From Ascarosepion bandense (lineage: Eukaryota > Mollusca > Cephalopoda > Sepiida > Sepiidae): a stretch of DNA of 64,000 nucleotides. The DNA lies in contig JBBBDQ010001188.1 in assembly GCA_037127315.1 (NCBI GenBank), positions 520,001 through 584,000 of the forward strand, written 5' to 3'. The notes under the pieces are model-generated. The model had not been told where the DNA came from, did not search any database, and worked only from the letters and a program-made list of their open reading frames with translations. Of this stretch, positions 25,801 through 32,014 are shown one piece after another (positions within the stretch are counted from its first letter, which is position 1; every line of letters starts with the position of its first letter). Both the position numbers and the translations under genes were made by a program.

Positions 25801-28800
25801 CCTCCATTTGTATTTCGGGGATTGGTGCTATTCAGTCTGGTCCTTCCTCTTTGACCTTACCGCCATGGGTGGCACTACAAGAGTTGGAACTCCAGACGGC
25901 TTCGCTCTTGGGATCACTGGTTCAAGTAATCCCTCTACCATGAAAAGGTAAATGTGTAAAAAGAATTAAAATGACAAAAATTGTTTTATTTTACCGAGCA
26001 GTTAACCTAGAATTGTTATAATACAATCATTTCACTCCATTTATAAATATTCATATTATCTTGAGTTACTTATAAAAGGCTAGATGCTTTTATTATTATT
26101 TATTACTAGTTTAAAAACCGAACTTATTTATAATTAGTTTAAAAGCCGAACTCTGTGTGTACTTTTAAGTTTACTGCTGCATTGGACTAATTGAGCCTGC
26201 GGCTAGAAACTAAAATAACCTCCTCTGGTCTATCTTAGAAAACAGCAATGATAATTTTGAAGGAATAATTCCCTTGGGAAAACGGAAAGAAAGGACTACA
26301 TATAAACTACAAGAAGAAATGCATTGTCATCAATAAAGAGAGGAAGAGAGGATCCCAAAATGCCAACTACAAATCGAGGATAATAAATTTAAATGTCTAG
26401 GACAGAAAGTGCGACACTGAGATCCGAAGGCGTATTGACATGGCCAAGGATGCATTCCAGAAGCTGAGTAGAGTATTAAGAGACCGGAAAATTTTGCTGG
26501 AAACAAAGAAGGGAGTATTAAATTGTTATGTGATGTCTGTCCTTCAATATGGCAGTAAGTTCTGGACAATCTCATCAGTGATGAAGGAAAGACCTGAAAC
26601 AAATGAAATGTGATTCTACAGAAGGATACTGAGGATACCATGGACAGAATATCTGAGCAACGACGAAATTTTGAACAGGACGAAAACAAAAAGGAAACTG
26701 ATACTTAACATCAGAAAGAGACAGCTGAAGCTTCTAGGACATGTAATGAGAGAGTAGTTTGGAAAATCTGATACTCACAGGGCGGACAGAGGAACAGAGA
26801 TACAGGGAAAGTAACAAGTGACATACTTGACAGCTTGAGCAAATGAATTGCTGAGCAGGATTTCGGGTTACAAAACAAAGGGTGTCGAGAGCTATAGGTA
26901 TAGGGAAATATGGGAGGCCATAATCACCTACGTGCTGAAGGATTATGGGACATAAAAGAAAATGTATGAAAGATATGTTCTTACTGAAGATCTTCTTAGG
27001 AGTAATAGGACATTAATAACAGTAACTAAAAATAAAACAGAACAATTATTACAATAAACTAGGATAAAGACTTTTTGACGAAAAGAAGATTCATTTCTTT
27101 TGAAGTTCTTATTAATCGCAATAAGAAATTAACAACAATAACTAATAAAAGACAATTATTACAATAGACTAAAATAAAAGTTATGCCACGAATAGAAAAT
27201 TCGTTCTTACAGCAGATCTTATTAGGCACATAAAAGAGATTCACAACAATAACTAATAAAAAATAGAATAATTATTACAATAGACTGTAATAAAAGTTAT
27301 ATGACGATTATAGGATTCGTTCCTACCGTAGATCTTATTAATAATAAAACAGAACAATCATTACATTTAACTGTAATAAAAGTTATGTAAAGGACAGAAG
27401 ATTCCATCTTACAGCTGATCTTATTAGGCACAGATAAGAGATTAACAACAATAACTAATAAAAAAAATAGAATAATTATTACAATAGACTGTAATAAAAG
27501 TTATATGACGATTATAGGATTCGTTTCTACCGTAGATGTTATTAGGTACAATAAGCGATTAACAACAATAATTAATAATAAAACAGAACAATTATTACAT
27601 TAAACTGTAATAAAAGTTATGTGACGGATAGAAGATTCATTCTTACCGTAGATCTTATTAGACGCAATAAGAAATTAATAGCAATAATTAAATAGAACAA
27701 TTATAACAATAGACTAGAATAAAAGTTATATGACGATTATAGGATTCGTGCTTACGGCAGATCTTATGAAACACATATAAGAGATTAAGTCAGCGCTTTA
27801 CGTGAAACACGCTTGGGCGATTATGTCTCGAAAAAGACCTGACTAACAGAGCAGAAGATTATCCCGCAGTGGGTTGCCATTACTTTCTGTGGTAGACGGG
27901 TTGCCACCCAAGGCTATAGAACCCAATCTGTCCTATTATTTAACCCATAACTGGATGGAAGTGACGGATTAATACCTTTTCCAATGGTATAAAACAGAAC
28001 AATTATAATAATTTATTGGACAAACAGTTATATATCCTAAGGACCAACAGAATACAATTGAATTTAAAAATGAATTTATTCCTGTCAAAATCGAAAAAGA
28101 AAACGCTCGATGATTTAAATCGAAAATGGAATGACGAAAATTTAAAAAAAGTATATTGTATCAAAAACGCCGGTTTCATAGTCACAAAATATAAAACAAT
28201 CGAATGCAGTCTGTGACCTGCAGAATATCATTTATTTAAATTATTCGATCAGAAGGAAAAAATTGCAGGCACAACGTTCAAGTCCGGAAGTATAAACAAT
28301 GAAGAAAGGAATGAAGTTTATTTCAGTAAGTAGACAAAAATAAGGTTTTTGGTGTCAGAAACAATGACAAATAAATAAGCGTTGCATCAGCGTGTCATAG
28401 TTGGAAAAAAGATGACCAATGAAATAAAAGATAATGTGATTAGATCAAATTGCAACTAGCCAAATACAACAATTGGTGAGAATGCCTGCCTGCGGATGAT
28501 GTAATTGGATGAAGCCCAAATCAAAGAGCAGACGAAAACCAGAGACTCAAAGAGAAGACAAGAAAGACAACTGCAGCCGTTACTCTTTCATATATGCCTG
28601 CTTGCTCTGAGTAAACTTTTACACACAACCGTCACTGAAGAGAATTAACAGAATAAGTTTAACATTTCCATGTATACGTTGATGTTTTGGTGATCCATTA
28701 AGACGACCGTTGGTCTCCAGGTTATACAGCACACTTTACTCTGTTATAAAACAAAACAAAGTAAAATTTAAATAACTAGCATTGTGGAATCCCAATAATT

Positions 28801-29056
28801 TTCTTACAAATATTTATTTTAGGGAGACTTTTGAGTATAATTAATTTCTACGATTTCACTTCTTTTTTATTCTTCTTTTTCTTTATTGCAGCTTATGCTA
28901 TGCGATATGATGTGCTATGCAGCACTGGAAAATCCTCTCCTTGAAAATCCTTCGCTACTGAGTAATTACCCCAGGATACAAGCTTTGAGGAACTGTGTGG
29001 CATCTCATCCAAAACTCGTTACTTATTTAAAAAGGCGAACCGCCACAGAATTCTAA
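3640..29056 (+). CDS. S-crystallin (sigma-class GST-like lens protein), 5 C-terminal exons, 5' end outside window
   Basis: S-crystallins are the main soluble proteins of the cephalopod lens. They derive from sigma-class glutathione S-transferases and most have little enzymatic activity. Five exons join in one frame: 3640-3735, 10479-10594, 17369-17410, 19570-19677 and 28892-29056. Each begins after AG and the four internal donors are GTAAGTA. The product is about 174 residues: the end of the thioredoxin-like domain ([20 protein letters not shown]), the all-helical domain ([20 protein letters not shown]), a 14-residue insert, [20 protein letters not shown], and a C-terminus ending KRRTATEF. 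Family length is about 205-215, so some 40-50 N-terminal residues with the GSH-binding Tyr are upstream. Introns of about 6.7, 6.8, 2.2 and 9.2 kb are full of transposons. The insert exon and C-terminus favour S-crystallin over a catalytic GST. Confidence 0.93.
3790..4275 (+). repeat. Gypsy-type LTR/leader remnant with duplicated TATA region
   Basis: Two related segments, about 3886-3965 and 4122-4210, share tgccatRtgcaggg, ccta(t/c)gggaaa, agggct(t/c)ggattc and a TATA box in TATAAAAAGACATTGTGCCAC. They lie directly upstream of a Gypsy-like gag remnant (4286 on), so I infer U3/R sequence of a decayed LTR element. A GC-rich palindrome, ctctgccttcgggcagag, lies at about 4034. A diverged relative is at 24490-24790. 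Confidence 0.5.
4286..5240 (+). pseudogene. Gypsy-like LTR retrotransposon gag remnant
   Basis: After ATG at 4286 the frame opens [18 protein letters not shown] and then breaks repeatedly. Readable pieces follow in order: [107 protein letters not shown] and [14 protein letters not shown]. This is the capsid-region pattern of invertebrate Gypsy Gag (LLLRKL...H..Y.-FILP...F...SLFN.R..CL.LVK...DDF.TYA..VN..C). At least seven stops make it a pseudogene. A possible zinc-knuckle relic (CYQCRRCGQ-like) near 5140 is too decayed to trust. No pol follows. Confidence 0.75.
5268..5443 (+). repeat. Unclassified 176-bp dispersed repeat, copy 1
   Basis: This segment closely matches 27805-27980, sharing agaagattatcccgcagt, ggttgcca, aaggctatagaacccaatct and taacccataactgga. 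It has no recognised coding content or tRNA boxes. The second copy interrupts a tandem array, so the family is probably mobile. Confidence 0.7.
5640..5733. repeat. A/T-run foldback
   Basis: acaaaaacac...tacaaaa...aacact (5641-5677) is mirrored by agtgtctttt...gtatttt...gtttttgt (5692-5733) across a 14-bp spacer. Open frames of about 99 codons on both strands are a result of this symmetry. Confidence 0.7.
5801..6220. repeat. Interrupted (ATCT)n array
   Basis: Blocks of 8-14 ATCT units are separated by the same short insert, cagtcttttcatt, at intervals of roughly 60-80 bp. The same punctuation with one change (cagtctgttcatt) recurs in the arrays at 33.7 and 40.5 kb. Confidence 0.97.
6725..7035 (-). 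repeat. Dispersed element related to 22500-22735 (minus copy)
   Basis: Read on the minus strand, this holds two to three units of the cagtaat-attttt-cttcaaaaatgt repeat, then ttttatgctttcatagtatt and a GGGT-TAA ... tccctagcaggtgctacc end, matching 22500-22735. It is inserted within the 3' region of the LINE at 6475-8455. Confidence 0.65.
7770..7777 (+). promoter_or_regulatory. TATA box of the solo LTR
   Basis: TATATAAA followed by GGCCTCG inside the LTR at 7600-8075. It sits 170 bp from the LTR start, a usual U3/R position. Confidence 0.6.
7872..7899. other. Perfect 12-bp hairpin inside the LTR
   Basis: CCCCCAATAGCA, loop TACA, then TGCTATTGGGGG. It lies about 100 bp downstream of the LTR TATA box, so it would be transcribed in R/U5. 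Confidence 0.9.
8460..9400. other. Unassigned sequence
   Basis: No gene, RNA gene or clear repeat is recognised between the LINE remnant and the tRNA-like repeat. It is intronic to the S-crystallin gene. Confidence 0.5.
9403..9494 (+). repeat. tRNA-Leu-like SINE/pseudo-tRNA
   Basis: TCATTC (9403-9408) can pair with GAATGA (9489-9494) as an acceptor stem. GATTCGAATCC at 9475 is a near-perfect B box and gttcaagtagtcacaaac a weak A box. The 92-nt span leaves a long variable arm, as in class II (Leu/Ser) tRNAs. Two relatives lie at 58006 and 58338. A decayed anticodon arm argues against a working tRNA. Confidence 0.55.
9588..10309 (+). mobile_element. Helitron-like non-autonomous element, copy 1
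   Basis: The element starts A|TCTAAACTTATTTATAAATGG and ends GCAGCTGG|T, as expected for rolling-circle elements (5' TC, 3' CTRR, A-T target). A 3' hairpin (C-C-C-G around AGCAACGC) precedes the end. The internal gactccgaaacggctgaacc-type block is shared with copies at 38929 and 42774. TG and TA microsatellites interrupt it. No Rep/helicase is encoded. Confidence 0.7.
10479..10594 (+). CDS. S-crystallin exon: helices 4 of the GST C-terminal domain
   Basis: The acceptor is attttttag and the donor gtaagtat. GG completes a Gly codon, then 38 codons follow, ending in phase 0. The peptide starts [20 protein letters not shown] and continues [18 protein letters not shown]. The N-x-D-M-A-x-V-(D/E) start of helix 4 and D-D-Y-M-x-M-Y-H-(D/E)-K-(D/N)-G fit S-crystallins closely. 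Confidence 0.94.
11102..11146. repeat. (TA)n microsatellite
   Basis: An uninterrupted run of about 22 AT dinucleotides, immediately before a hammerhead-like motif cluster. Confidence 0.95.
11159..11240. ncRNA. Paired hammerhead-ribozyme-like motifs (one per strand)
   Basis: Minus strand, 11200 to 11159: GUAC, then CUGAUGA, a 13-nt arm, GAAA, CUCCGAG, UC and GUGC. This gives a complete conserved core, a 2-bp stem III (CU/AG), a GUC cleavage triplet and a 4-bp stem I (GUAC/GUGC, one G-U pair). Stem II is weak (about 3 bp with wobbles). Plus strand, 11209-11240: the same module with CUGAUAA and no GUC. Small-stem-III hammerheads occur in Penelope-like elements and retrozymes. Activity is inference. 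Confidence 0.4.
11342..11395 (-). ncRNA. Third hammerhead-like motif, core-mutated
   Basis: The minus strand carries CUGAUUA (core G changed to U), a 13-nt arm, GAAA, CUCCGAG, UC and GUGC. The arm and 3' half match the copy at 11159-11200. gactcggagttt and aaactccgagtc also make the whole segment an inverted repeat. Confidence 0.4.
11965..12125. repeat. Foldback with about 40-bp arms
   Basis: attgaattgtattcaac...gtgaaaggacatttaaaa (11965-12007) is mirrored by ttttaaatgtccctttcac...gttgaattcaat (12086-12125). It may be a terminal inverted repeat remnant next to the mariner pseudogene, but the element ends are not clear. Confidence 0.55.
12333..13340 (+). pseudogene. mariner-family transposase pseudogene
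   Basis: The frame starts [20 protein letters not shown], shifts, and continues [20 protein letters not shown], then [80 protein letters not shown] and [15 protein letters not shown] across many stops. The N-terminal helix-turn-helix and the IWWDxxGVVYYELL block are mariner signatures. All three acidic catalytic sites look lost: TGDE became TREV, HDN became YNN, and SDYH became FYYD. Confidence 0.85.
13345..13725. other. Unassigned sequence
   Basis: Nothing recognisable apart from a short CT-rich tract at about 13447. Confidence 0.4.
13728..14900 (-). pseudogene. LINE (GAA-tailed family) with internal duplication
   Basis: Minus strand, with the 3' microsatellite tail (TTC)n on the left at 13728-13759. 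The region C-terminal to the RT reads [60 protein letters not shown] and [18 protein letters not shown]. The AFQKLS...SECW block occurs twice, separated by a linker ([10 protein letters not shown] ... [12 protein letters not shown]). The same structure is found at 59.3 kb. Stops and frameshifts make it dead. Confidence 0.8.
14905..16190 (+). pseudogene. Jockey/CR1-like LINE, 5'-truncated copy from RT to 3' end
   Basis: RT motif A reads [19 protein letters not shown]. The motif B region is [19 protein letters not shown] (usual PQGSILGP). Motif C is GIYADRTTI, with the second catalytic Asp of YADD changed to Arg. Then come SAKS-like [17 protein letters not shown] and the 3' region, ending at about 16180 in tatgtagccccctgcgcacc ... 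GGGGTGAAATGATTA. Several stops (for example 15308) make it inactive. It defines the family's 3' tail, which recurs at nine or so sites in the window. Confidence 0.85.
16200..16680. repeat. TA and CA/TA microsatellites with short unassigned DNA
   Basis: A (TA)n run at about 16200-16280 and (CA)n(TA)n at 16472-16546. No gene is seen. Confidence 0.8.
17054..17119. repeat. (GT)n microsatellite
   Basis: About 33 GT dinucleotides with one GC interruption, within an intron. Confidence 0.95.
17369..17410 (+). CDS. S-crystallin micro-exon: lens-specific central insert
   Basis: This 42-nt exon encodes [14 protein letters not shown], with acceptor attttag and donor gtaagtat, both phase 0, so it could be skipped without a frameshift. 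It sits exactly between the helix-4 and helix-5 exons, where S-crystallins carry a variable hydrophilic insert that catalytic sigma GSTs lack. It is Ser/Lys/Gln-rich, which suggests a surface loop. It is short, but frame, borders and position all agree. Confidence 0.82.
17500..17962 (+). repeat. Dispersed element with CTTTCGGCTYACATGAGCC motif, copy 1
   Basis: The segment starts after (TA)n with gtatcaaggtagcag and holds gacaatgaatgtctattatg, tttaatcatgagccgttc, ctttcggcttacatgagcca and a CpG-rich end (gacgtc/ataccgcgtgag). Near-full relatives are at 41738-42185 and 42241-42535, and partial or inverted ones at 47455-47875 and 62690-62897. The ...TTTCGGCT...GAGCC...TTCAGAG pattern resembles 3' ends of Penelope-like elements, but no protein links them here. 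Confidence 0.7.
18159..18239. ncRNA. Inverted pair of hammerhead-core-like motifs
   Basis: Minus strand, 18189 to 18159: CUGAUGA, stem II GACAU/AUGUC (5 bp, 10-nt loop), GAAAC: an exact hammerhead core. Plus strand, 18209-18239: CUGAUGA, A, stem ACAUUG/CAGUGU (6 bp with one G-U), C, GAAG, one base off consensus. The two are joined by a GGUAGUU/AACUACC hairpin. I cannot place a convincing NUH cleavage triplet, so only the core is claimed. A third, cut copy is at 18350-18383 (minus). Confidence 0.4.
18283..18346. repeat. (TAA)n(TA)n microsatellite
   Basis: About 11 TAA units run directly into TA repeats. A (CA)n(TA)n tract follows at 18392-18437. Confidence 0.95.
18440..19140. other. Very AT-rich intron sequence, unassigned
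   Basis: Dominated by degenerate ATT/TTA runs, with no coding pattern. A (TA)n tract follows at 19141-19180. Confidence 0.5.
19182..19405 (+). repeat. tRNA-derived SINE-like repeat, copy 1
   Basis: A conserved 5' part (attcagtaatgaatt, actactggc, gctaaaatctgcct) is followed by a tRNA-like unit with A box TAGCTCAGAGGTAGAATC (about 19268) and B box GGGTTCTAATCC (about 19313), then agcaatcggatgtctaaccg. Relatives at 44742-44900 and 44925-45112 keep the same order. All three adjoin TA or TAA microsatellites. Confidence 0.65.
19570..19677 (+). CDS. S-crystallin exon: helix 5 to start of helix 6
   Basis: The exon follows tcatttcag and ends before gtaagtaa. It has 36 codons and phase 0 at both ends. 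The peptide runs [20 protein letters not shown], then [16 protein letters not shown]. The C-(K/R)-R-(I/L)-x-P-F/Y-L/F-E-K core and the F-F-M-G-D-Q end are characteristic of the sigma GST / S-crystallin C-terminal domain. Confidence 0.94.
19765..19842. repeat. (CA)n(TA)n microsatellite
   Basis: About 28 CA units followed by TA units, 90 bp after the S-crystallin exon at 19570. Confidence 0.95.
19895..20465 (-). pseudogene. Jockey/CR1-like LINE, 3' fragment
   Basis: Minus strand. The coding end reads [40 protein letters not shown] and [17 protein letters not shown]. The 3' tail is at 19905-19975 (complement of the cacccagagcaaggcagtcat form). Confidence 0.82.
21048..21238 (+). mobile_element. 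Long-TIR MITE, partial copy A
   Basis: It begins after TA with CACTACCAGCCATAATTATTAG and holds the shared terminal region (gtatttcatactatttttat, ttattgccaagtggataatt, aaatgaaaatagaatggttc). It is cut by TA repeats at the right end. Confidence 0.75.
21255..22153 (+). mobile_element. Long-TIR MITE, copy B, split by a LINE
   Basis: The left end, 21255-21400, and the right end, 22020-22153, are inverted copies of one another over more than 100 bp. The outer ends are ACCAGCCATAATTATTAGG / CCTAATAATTATGGCTGGT next to TA. The CCATAATTATTAGG-type terminus and TA flank suggest a Tc1/mariner-like origin. A Jockey-like LINE 3' fragment sits inside (21482-21985). No transposase is present. Confidence 0.78.
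21482..21985 (-). pseudogene. Jockey/CR1-like LINE 3' fragment inside the MITE
   Basis: Minus strand: [40 protein letters not shown] and [20 protein letters not shown], then the 3' tail at 21485-21545. It is close in sequence to the copy at 19895-20465. Confidence 0.83.
22500..22735 (+). repeat. Dispersed element flanking the 108-bp satellite
   Basis: Two to three units of a 32-bp A/T motif (cttcaaaaatgt...cagtaataattttt) are followed by ttatactttcatagttttta, ggggttaaatatttgccta and gatcctaacaggtgctact. Related sequence is at 6725-7035 (minus) and 56330-56530. The 32-bp unit alone is expanded at 48890-49640. Confidence 0.65.
22739..24332 (+). repeat. 108-bp satellite array, about 15 copies
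   Basis: The unit starts cgtacaaatggcaacaaaga and includes caatagtccgaataatgtaa, ctacctcatctcagaaatat and aatgatctattattaaa. Units differ by a few substitutions. A single diverged unit stands alone at 32893-32945. Confidence 0.97.
24490..24790 (+). repeat. Gypsy-like LTR fragment (TATA region)
   Basis: ggcccggctatatggccggg is followed by aatacccactataaaatgac and a cacatctggcctt...gggaaggc block, a layout like that of 3886-3965 (palindrome, TATA box, G/A-rich leader). The LTR borders are not evident. Confidence 0.4.
24820..25420 (+). pseudogene. LINE (GAA-tailed family) fragment
   Basis: Plus strand: [73 protein letters not shown] and [13 protein letters not shown]. Stops at several points and a frameshift after RKLMLN make it dead. 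Confidence 0.8.
25421..25960. other. Possible other LINE 5' region between 23-bp direct repeats
   Basis: The segment is GC-richer than its surroundings. It is bracketed by near-identical sequences, actacaaaagttggaactcc at 25419 and actacaagagttggaactcc at 25874. Neither strand gives a protein I recognise. Confidence 0.35.
26240..26960 (+). pseudogene. LINE (GAA-tailed family) fragment
   Basis: Plus strand: [73 protein letters not shown] and [12 protein letters not shown], with in-frame stops. It ends near a VLKDYGT-like segment without an obvious GAA tail. Confidence 0.8.
26990..27795. repeat. About 120-bp satellite, roughly six to seven copies
   Basis: The unit holds ttaacaacaataactaataa, attattacaatagactgtaa, taaaagttatatgacg and gaagattcgttcttac, then agatcttattaggcac. 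A last partial unit (27985-28015) follows an inserted 176-bp dispersed repeat. Confidence 0.9.
27805..27980 (+). repeat. Unclassified 176-bp dispersed repeat, copy 2
   Basis: It is homologous to 5268-5443 and interrupts the 120-bp satellite, whose sequence resumes at about 27985 (tataaaacagaacaattata). Confidence 0.7.
28016..28330 (+). pseudogene. Decayed open frame of unknown type
   Basis: A 66-codon frame ([20 protein letters not shown] ... [19 protein letters not shown]) continues past one stop as [20 protein letters not shown]. It is Lys/Asn-rich. I do not recognise the family. It lies in the last intron, so host coding is unlikely. The following stretch to 28890 is unassigned. Confidence 0.3.
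28892..29056 (+). CDS. S-crystallin terminal exon with stop codon
   Basis: The acceptor is ctttattgcag. Fifty-four codons are followed by TAA at 29054-29056. The peptide includes [18 protein letters not shown], then [20 protein letters not shown] and [10 protein letters not shown]. The Asp of the helix-6 capping box (x-x-x-D before MMCY) is kept, but the N-cap position, Ser/Thr in most GSTs, is Met. The P-(K/R)-hhALR-N-x-V-x-S-H-P-K block is typical of the family C-terminus. A 3' UTR of about 180 bp seems likely. Confidence 0.95.
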   Translation, partial: LMLCDMMCYAALENPLLENPSLLSNYPRIQALRNCVASHPKLVTYLKRRTATEF

Positions 29057-29229
29057 ACGGCTTGTGAAGAAACTTGTAGGTGTTGTTCTTAAAGAAAATC
29101 CGTAACATCCCTCGTCTGTCAATGGCTAAAATTCATGTTCCTTTGACATTTGTGTTGAATCTGTAAATCACATCGCTTATGGGTGTAAGTGATTTCAAAA
29201 ATGTGTAATGAAAAAGCAAAATTATTTAA

Positions 29230-29235
29230 AATAAA
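29230..29235 (+). terminator. Candidate poly(A) signal of the S-crystallin gene
   Basis: AATAAA lies 174 bp after the stop codon and is the first such hexamer in the sense strand, followed by a T-rich stretch (cagtttcgctttg...). Confidence 0.6.
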
Positions 29236-29718
29236 ATCAGTTTCGCTTTGTATTTGCTTTCACTGATCTTTTTTTTAGTACTGGAAGTTAAAATAGAAAT
29301 GTTAACGCTTTTCAGAAATGAGTTTATTTTCATTCATTATTTATCTATTATTTAAAATTACGTAATCTGTATGGGTCAAAACCTCCCATTTTGTAAATTC
29401 AACAACGTTGATATAACATCGTAACAGTTGAGTAACTTCCTTCGCATGATCATTAGGTAGTGGTATGTGTTTATAAACGCTTTTACAGTTGTTTTCGCAA
29501 TGTCAGAATGATTAAATATTCCTGAGCTTAGGCGAAATATGTATGGCAAGAATTGTACATAATTTTCTCACAACGGTTTCTTTCGATTGCCAAGGCTAAA
29601 CTCACTGCTGAAACACCACAGACGAAAAAAAAGTGGGGAACGCGACGTGACAGCTGCTCATTTCTATATGAACAAGTCTTTTAATTTTCGTAAACCTTTT
29701 TCTAGCTTGTTCTGGGTA

Positions 29719-30450
29719 TGACCAAGAATGCATTCCAAAAGCTGAGTATTAAGAGACAAGGAAATTGTTATGTTGTGCGTAACAGAATTATTGAGTAAAT
29801 AAATACCAACAACTGAAATATAGTAAATTGATATATTACCAGGAGAAATAGTATTTACAAAAGAGATTGTTAGTAGTATACAGGAACAAGGGTATAGTAG
29901 CATGTATCGTCGTAAGACGTAGAGTCTGATAATAGTACACTTCCGGAAATACTGGACTGACTTGTTAGTCGGCTGACTCGTTCTCGAGACTGGTTACTCG
30001 AGGTCTTCCCACTACTACTTTATGTAGTGATTGGAATAGTCCATTATATTAGAACACAGGCGGAGAACGCCCCAACAAAAATTTCGCTAGAAACGGAGTA
30101 CTGGATTATTATGTGATGTCTGCTCTTCAATATGACAACAAATACTGGGCAGTCTCATCAAAGATGAAGGCAAACATAAAGCAACCAAAATATGGTTCTA
30201 GAGAAGGAAGATGAAGTTAACATAAACGGAACACGCGATCAATGACGAGGTTTTAGAGAGGATGGACACTAAAAGGAAATTGATACTTAACATCGGGAGA
30301 AGACAGCTGAAGTTTTTGAGATATATAATGAGGAAAGAGAGCTCGAAGAACATGATCCTCACAAGACGGATACACGGGAAGAAAGACAAGGGAAACAAAC
30401 ACACGACATAGCTGATGGGCTTGAGCAGATGAATGATGGAGCAGAGATTG
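29719..30450 (+). pseudogene. LINE (GAA-tailed family), split by an LTR
   Basis: The left part, 29716-29765, reads MTKNAFQKLS. The right part, from 30083, continues SLETEYWIIM, then a decayed copy of the WFYRR...LILTG region to about 30450. Joining at 29765/30083 restores aggaaat-ttcgctagaaac, as in other copies. Confidence 0.72.
29766..30077. mobile_element. Solo LTR-like insertion (312 bp)
   Basis: It begins TGTTATGTTGTGCGTAAC and ends GAACGCCCCAACA. The flanks gaaat (29761-29765) and aaaat (30078-30082) fit a 5-bp target duplication with one change. Its removal reconstitutes the host LINE exactly. It is unlike the 476-bp LTR at 7600. TGTT...AACA ends and a 5-bp TSD are compatible with a BEL/Pao or Gypsy LTR. 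Confidence 0.7.
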
Positions 30451-30528
30451 AAAAATAATTAGCATAGTCACGTCTGGGTCCATTTCCATCCAAAGACAGA
30501 GAGTTCATTAAGTGGGGATTCGGGTTGA

Positions 30529-30579
30529 AATCCTAACTTGTGCTGAATATCTAAATGATATTCAGCACAAGTTAGGATT
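30529..30579. other. Perfect 22-bp hairpin
   Basis: aatcctaacttgtgctgaat+at, a 7-bp spacer, then the exact complement (30558-30579). It lies between the LINE remnant and a satellite. It could work as a rho-independent-like fold in RNA but has no known function here. Confidence 0.9.
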
Positions 30580-30599
30580 AGATAATCCTTTAGATAATT

Positions 30600-31615
30600 G
30601 ATGACAAACATCAAGCTAACTCACCAAATAAAAAGGGAAGTTGTAATCGTTTCCTCAAAGGCAGAGCGAAAATATTGCTTCTTGAAAATTGCATGGCCGT
30701 TTGTCCTGAGTAAATGAAAAAAAAACAGCTGAAATCGTTTTCTTAAAGGCAGAGAGTAGGGATTAAAAGACTTGCTTCCTGATATTTGCATGGCAGCTTT
30801 TCCTGAGAAAATGAAAAGGGGAGCTGTAATCGTTTTCTTAAATGTAGAGCATAGGGATTTAGAAACATATTTCCAGAAATTTGCATGTCCGTTAGTCCTG
30901 AGCAAATAAAAAGAAAAATTGTAATCGTCGCATTAAAGAAAATTTGTAGGGATTTGGAGACATGCTTCCTGAAATTTTCAAGACTGTTTGTCCTGAACAA
31001 ATGGAAAGTGAAGCTGTAATCGTTGATCGAAACACAGGTCTTAAGGATTTAACTTTGCTTTCTGAAATTTGAAAAGCTGTTTGTCCTGAACAAATCTAAA
31101 TTTAAGCTGTGATCGTTGCCCTAAAAGCCGTGCGTAGGGATTTACGGTCTTTCTTCCTGAAAGCTAAATGGCCTTTTGTCTTGAGCAAACGGAAAATGAA
31201 GCTGTAATAACTGCCTTAAATGCAGAGCGTAGGGTATGAGAGAATTGCACATAAAGGTTGTTTGGCCGTTTGTCCTGAGCAAATGAGAAGATGATGTAGT
31301 TTTCGCCGTCAAATCAGAGTGTAAAGATTTAGGGAATTTGTTCCTGAAATTTGCATGGGCATTTGTCCTGAGAAAATGAAAATGGAAGCTGTAATCGTTG
31401 CCTTAATGTCAGAGCGTAGGGATTTATAGACTCGCTTCCTGAAACTTGCATAGCCACTTGTCCTGAGAAAACGAAAAGGGGCACTTTATCCATTGACTTA
31501 AAAGCAGAGTTTAGGTATTTAGGGACTTCCTTTTTTGAAACTTGCATAGCCGTTAGGTCCTGAGCAAATCAAAACAGAATGTCTACTCATTGATTTCAAA
31601 GAACGGCGTAGGAAA
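30600..31615. repeat. About 95-bp satellite, ten to eleven copies
   Basis: The unit holds tttgtcctgagNaaatgaaa, agctgtaatcgtt, ttaaaNgcagagcgtaggga and tttNNgacttgcttcctgaaa. Conserved blocks recur at about 30701, 30796, 30890, 30987, 31079, 31178, 31270, 31363, 31459 and 31555. Minus-strand open frames across it are repeat artefacts. Confidence 0.92.
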
Positions 31616-31684
31616 TGAACCATCCAACTGTGCATAGAATACCGTTGTTCAGGCCCCCCTGCTGTTCGTCTCAGTGTTGTTGAC

Positions 31685-31990
31685 AGGCTCCAAATGAGAA
31701 TCTGCAATGTGATTGGTCCGGACCTGGCAGTTCGACTCCAGCTACTTTCTCACTGGCGGGATGTGGCTTCCCTCTGCCTCTTCAGTAAATATTTTCTTGG
31801 CTTCTGTTCTGACGAACGTAGCTATCTGGTGCCCCCTCCACAAAAATTTACTCGTGCAACCAGACTGGCAACAAGGTCCCATCCTTTTACTGTAGCTGGT
31901 TTGTGTTTCTCTTCACTCTCCTCCTGCCTAAGATGTTATCTCTCTTATGTAGCCCCCTGCACATTAGTTGGTGTGAAATGATTAAAAAAC
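31685..31990 (+). pseudogene. Jockey/CR1-like LINE 3' fragment with internal deletion
   Basis: Plus strand: MRICNVIGPDLAVRLQLLSH, WRDVASLCLFSKYFLGFCSD and [15 protein letters not shown]. It then jumps directly to the 3' tail (ttatgtagccccctgcacat, GGTGTGAAATGATTA). Confidence 0.82.
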
Positions 31991-32014
31991 CCCAAAAAAA
32001 ATTCTTTAAATTTT

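Noticed and set aside
3641..29056. A second gene nested in the S-crystallin introns
   Set aside because: All protein-like segments in the introns belong to transposons (gag, mariner, LINE), and remaining open frames lack recognisable domains or splice-consistent structure.
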